NCBI RefSeq assembly: GCF_000400715.1
Contig: NZ_KE007347.1
Span: 1,282,189-1,346,188 of the forward strand
Reading direction: 5' to 3'
Length of the DNA: 64,000 nucleotides
DNA from: Acinetobacter genomosp. 15BJ
GTDB lineage: Bacteria > Pseudomonadota > Gammaproteobacteria > Pseudomonadales > Moraxellaceae
A model generated the notes under the pieces. The model made no database searches and was not told where the DNA came from. It was given only the letters and a program-made list of their open reading frames with translations. Each line of letters opens with the position of its first letter. The stretch's first letter is position 1. Positions 61,849 through 64,000 of the stretch are shown here, one piece after another. The translations under genes and the position numbers were made by a program.

Positions 61849-64000
61849 CTATACACTACTGACGCGTTCATTGGCATGCTCAGGATCAACTTCAATATTC
61901 AAATTAAAATGTGCTGGTGCATTACCCGCATGCAAAATCACAGGAATACTTTTAGACGCTGGAATTTTGGCGTATTTGTCATGACTACCCAAAGCAACCA
62001 AGGGATTAGTTTCTGGATAATAAGCCGCCAGACTGCCTTGCGGAATGTTATACGGCACAATACGGAAACTATGTACAATCCGTTTCACACCATCCGAGAA
62101 CACACTTTCGATATCGACCCATTGATCAGCCACGAAGCCTGCTGCATCAATATCAGTTTGATTCATAAACAGGACACGACGCTGTCCGAATACCCCACGA
62201 TAACGGTCATCTAAACCATATAAGGTGGTGTTGTATTGATCATGAGAGCGTGTGGTCATCAAGGTATAAACTTGTTGCTCCGTATAGGACGCTGCATATT
62301 GATTTTCTTCGTCTTCGTAGACTTCTGTCAAAGGTGTAATCAAAAACTGGGCCTTGCCACTAGGCGTATGCCAAACGTGCTGATTGGCTGGATGCTCTAA
62401 ATGAAAGCCACTTGGTTGATAGACACGTTGATTGAAATCATGGAATTCATCAAAGACATCGGCAATTGAATCACGAATACGGTCATAACTATCGATATAC
62501 CAACGCCATTTCACCGAACTGTTAGGTAAGGCTGCTTCTGCCATACGCGCCACAATATCGGGTTCAGATAGAAGGTTCTCTGAAATAGGCGGATTACGCC
62601 CAGCCGAAAGATGCACATTCGACATCGAATCTTCCACCGAAATTGCTTGTGGCCCATGCACCTGCATATCAACTTCAGTACGCCCTAGACACGGTAGCAT
62701 CAACGCATCTTTGCCACAGACCAGATGGCTACGATTCAACTTGGTAGTAATATTGACGGTTAAATTACAACGGCGTAATGCCTCTTGAGTATAAGGTGTA
62801 TCAGGGGTTGCAACTGCAAAGTTCCCACCCAAACCAATAAAGACTTTTACATCACCTTCATACATCGCCTTGATGGTATCGACAACGCCAAAGCCATGTT
62901 TACGTGGCGACTTGATACCAAATACCCGATCAATACTATCAAGTAACTTATCACTTGGGTTTTCATTAATCCCCATGGTTCGGTCGCCCTGCACATTACT
63001 GTGCCCACGTACTGGACAAAGGCCAGCTCCCGGACGACCGATATGTCCCCGTGCCAGCATCAGATTCGCCAACATATGAATATTGGCTGTACCATGACGG
63101 TGTTGGGTAATTCCCATCCCCCAACAGAAAATAGCGGTTTTTGCATCCAGATACATCTTGGCAATCGATTCTAAATGCTCAGGTGAAAGTCCTGTATGCT
63201 TATGAATTTCAGACCACGCTGTACCATCAATCTCCGCTAGCATCTCATCAAAACCAATGGTATTCATTTCAATGAAGCTACGATCAAAAACGCTTGCTTT
63301 TCCTTTCGCGAGTGCCTTTTTATCCCATTCCAGTAAATGCTTCATCACCCCAAACATCAGGGCATAGTCCCCACCAATTTTGGGTTGGAAATAATAACGA
63401 CTAATTGGGGTACTGCCATTGGTCATCATTTCCAATGGGGCTTGCGGATCTTGGAAACGTTCCAGCCCACGCTCCTTGATTGGGTTAATGGCAACAATAT
63501 TACCACCTCTTCGAGAGACTTCTCTTAAGGTTGCCAACATCCTTGGATGGTTGGTACCTGGATTATGCCCAAAGCTAAAAATGGCATCTGCTTGATCGAA
63601 ATCATCCAGAATGACGGTGCCCTTACCCAAACCAATCGCATCTTTTAAGCCAACACTGGTGGTTTCGTGGCACATATTGGAACAGTCTGGAAAATTATTG
63701 GTCCCAAAGCTACGGACAAATAATTGGTACAAAAAAGCCGCTTCATTACTGGCGCGACCAGACGTATAAAATGCAGCTTGATCAGGATGATCAAGTGCTT
63801 GTAGATGTTTGGCAATCAACTGAAAAGCTTCATCCCAAGAAATCGGCACATATTTATCTGACACAGGGTCATAACGCATCGGGTCAGTTAAACGACCCAA
63901 ATCTTCCAGATAGAAATCATTCTGTTCAGCGAGCCAGCTCACGGTATGCTGTGCAAAAAATTCAGGTGTTACCGTTTTACTGGTTGCTTCGAAAGCCACA
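61849..64000 (-). CDS. FdhF/YdeP-family molybdopterin oxidoreductase, C-terminal 716 residues
   Basis: The gene continues beyond the right edge, so the start is missing; YdeP-type enzymes are near 760 residues, so about 40 are lost. FYTSGRASNEAAFLYQLFVR, NMCHETTSVGLKDAIG, FGHNPGTNHPRMLATLREVSRRG and MLARGHIGRPGAGLCPVRGHSNVQGDRTMG are typical of the formate-dehydrogenase-alpha-like branch (each over 20 residues is given as two overlapping motifs in the family). The conserved Cys is in SNMCHETT. The C-terminal beta-barrel has LMTTRSHDQYNTT. It is followed by fdhD, consistent with formate or a related substrate. Confidence 0.88.
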   Translation of the reverse strand, partial: VAFEATSKTVTPEFFAQHTVSWLAEQNDFYLEDLGRLTDPMRYDPVSDKYVPISWDEAFQLIAKHLQALDHPDQAAFYTSGRASNEAAFLYQLFVRSFGTNNFPDCSNMCHETTSVGLKDAIGLGKGTVILDDFDQADAIFSFGHNPGTNHPRMLATLREVSRRGGNIVAINPIKERGLERFQDPQAPLEMMTNGSTPISRYYFQPKIGGDYALMFGVMKHLLEWDKKALAKGKASVFDRSFIEMNTIGFDEMLAEIDGTAWSEIHKHTGLSPEHLESIAKMYLDAKTAIFCWGMGITQHRHGTANIHMLANLMLARGHIGRPGAGLCPVRGHSNVQGDRTMGINENPSDKLLDSIDRVFGIKSPRKHGFGVVDTIKAMYEGDVKVFIGLGGNFAVATPDTPYTQEALRRCNLTVNITTKLNRSHLVCGKDALMLPCLGRTEVDMQVHGPQAISVEDSMSNVHLSAGRNPPISENLLSEPDIVARMAEAALPNSSVKWRWYIDSYDRIRDSIADVFDEFHDFNQRVYQPSGFHLEHPANQHVWHTPSGKAQFLITPLTEVYEDEENQYAASYTEQQVYTLMTTRSHDQYNTTLYGLDDRYRGVFGQRRVLFMNQTDIDAAGFVADQWVDIESVFSDGVKRIVHSFRIVPYNIPQGSLAAYYPETNPLVALGSHDKYAKIPASKSIPVILHAGNAPAHFNLNIEVDPEHANERVSSV

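Noticed and set aside
1..64000. CRISPR arrays, tRNA or rRNA genes, prophage
   Set aside because: I saw no regularly spaced repeats, no cloverleaf-type segment and no phage structural genes; VgrG belongs to T6SS here.

Overview
The window looks like chromosomal DNA from an Acinetobacter species. Supporting signs are the low GC content, a complete adeRS-adeABC efflux locus (the AdeR, AdeS, AdeA, AdeB and AdeC products resemble what I recall of the A. baumannii proteins but are not identical, so probably a non-baumannii species), a VgrG / DUF4123 / VasX-like type VI secretion module, and the pyrB-pyrC' pair with a non-catalytic dihydroorotase.

Layout. 1-6.4 kb: the tail of an IS3-family transposase abuts a T6SS module on the minus strand (vgrG, DUF4123 adaptor, VasX-like membrane effector whose end is supplied by the IS). 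6.5-19.6 kb: housekeeping and envelope genes: a DUF2520 Rossmann protein, an LprI-like lipoprotein, an OmpA-domain protein with a shortened paralogue, pyrC'/pyrB, rlmKL, and clpB with a sigma-32-type promoter. 19.8-22 kb: a strange 1.08-kb patch. The 3' third of an M23 peptidase gene, a whole 140-codon osmC-like gene and the first ~40 codons of vfr can all still be aligned codon for codon to their families with no insertion or deletion, yet they are saturated with substitutions and in-frame stops; sequence on both sides is intact. 22.1-22.9 kb: an M48 lipoprotein protease.

23-29.7 kb: a lipid/ketone-type oxidation cluster (methyltransferase, Baeyer-Villiger-like flavin monooxygenase, SDR, two PF10118 hydrolases) facing a divergent TetR regulator, with two matching palindromes in between. 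29.7-45.8 kb: a long minus-strand organosulfur-acquisition region: TauD-type dioxygenase, two ABC ATPases, three substrate-binding proteins, three permeases, an MFS transporter, a porin, a TOBE protein, a sigma-54 activator, a Tas-like aldo/keto reductase and an LLM flavin monooxygenase. A near-consensus sigma-54 promoter lies ahead of the porin and a weaker one ahead of the LLM monooxygenase.

46-53.7 kb: adeS-adeR divergent from adeA-adeB-adeC, with the AdeR direct repeat between them. 53.8-59.9 kb: a second monooxygenase operon (extended SDR, PF10118 hydrolase, epoxide-hydrolase-like protein, Baeyer-Villiger-like monooxygenase, thioesterase) with a divergent AraC/VirS-like regulator, recalling the mycobacterial virS-mymA arrangement. 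60-64 kb: Dyp peroxidase, fdhD and the 3' part of a YdeP/FdhF-type molybdopterin oxidoreductase. I saw no tRNA, rRNA or CRISPR array.
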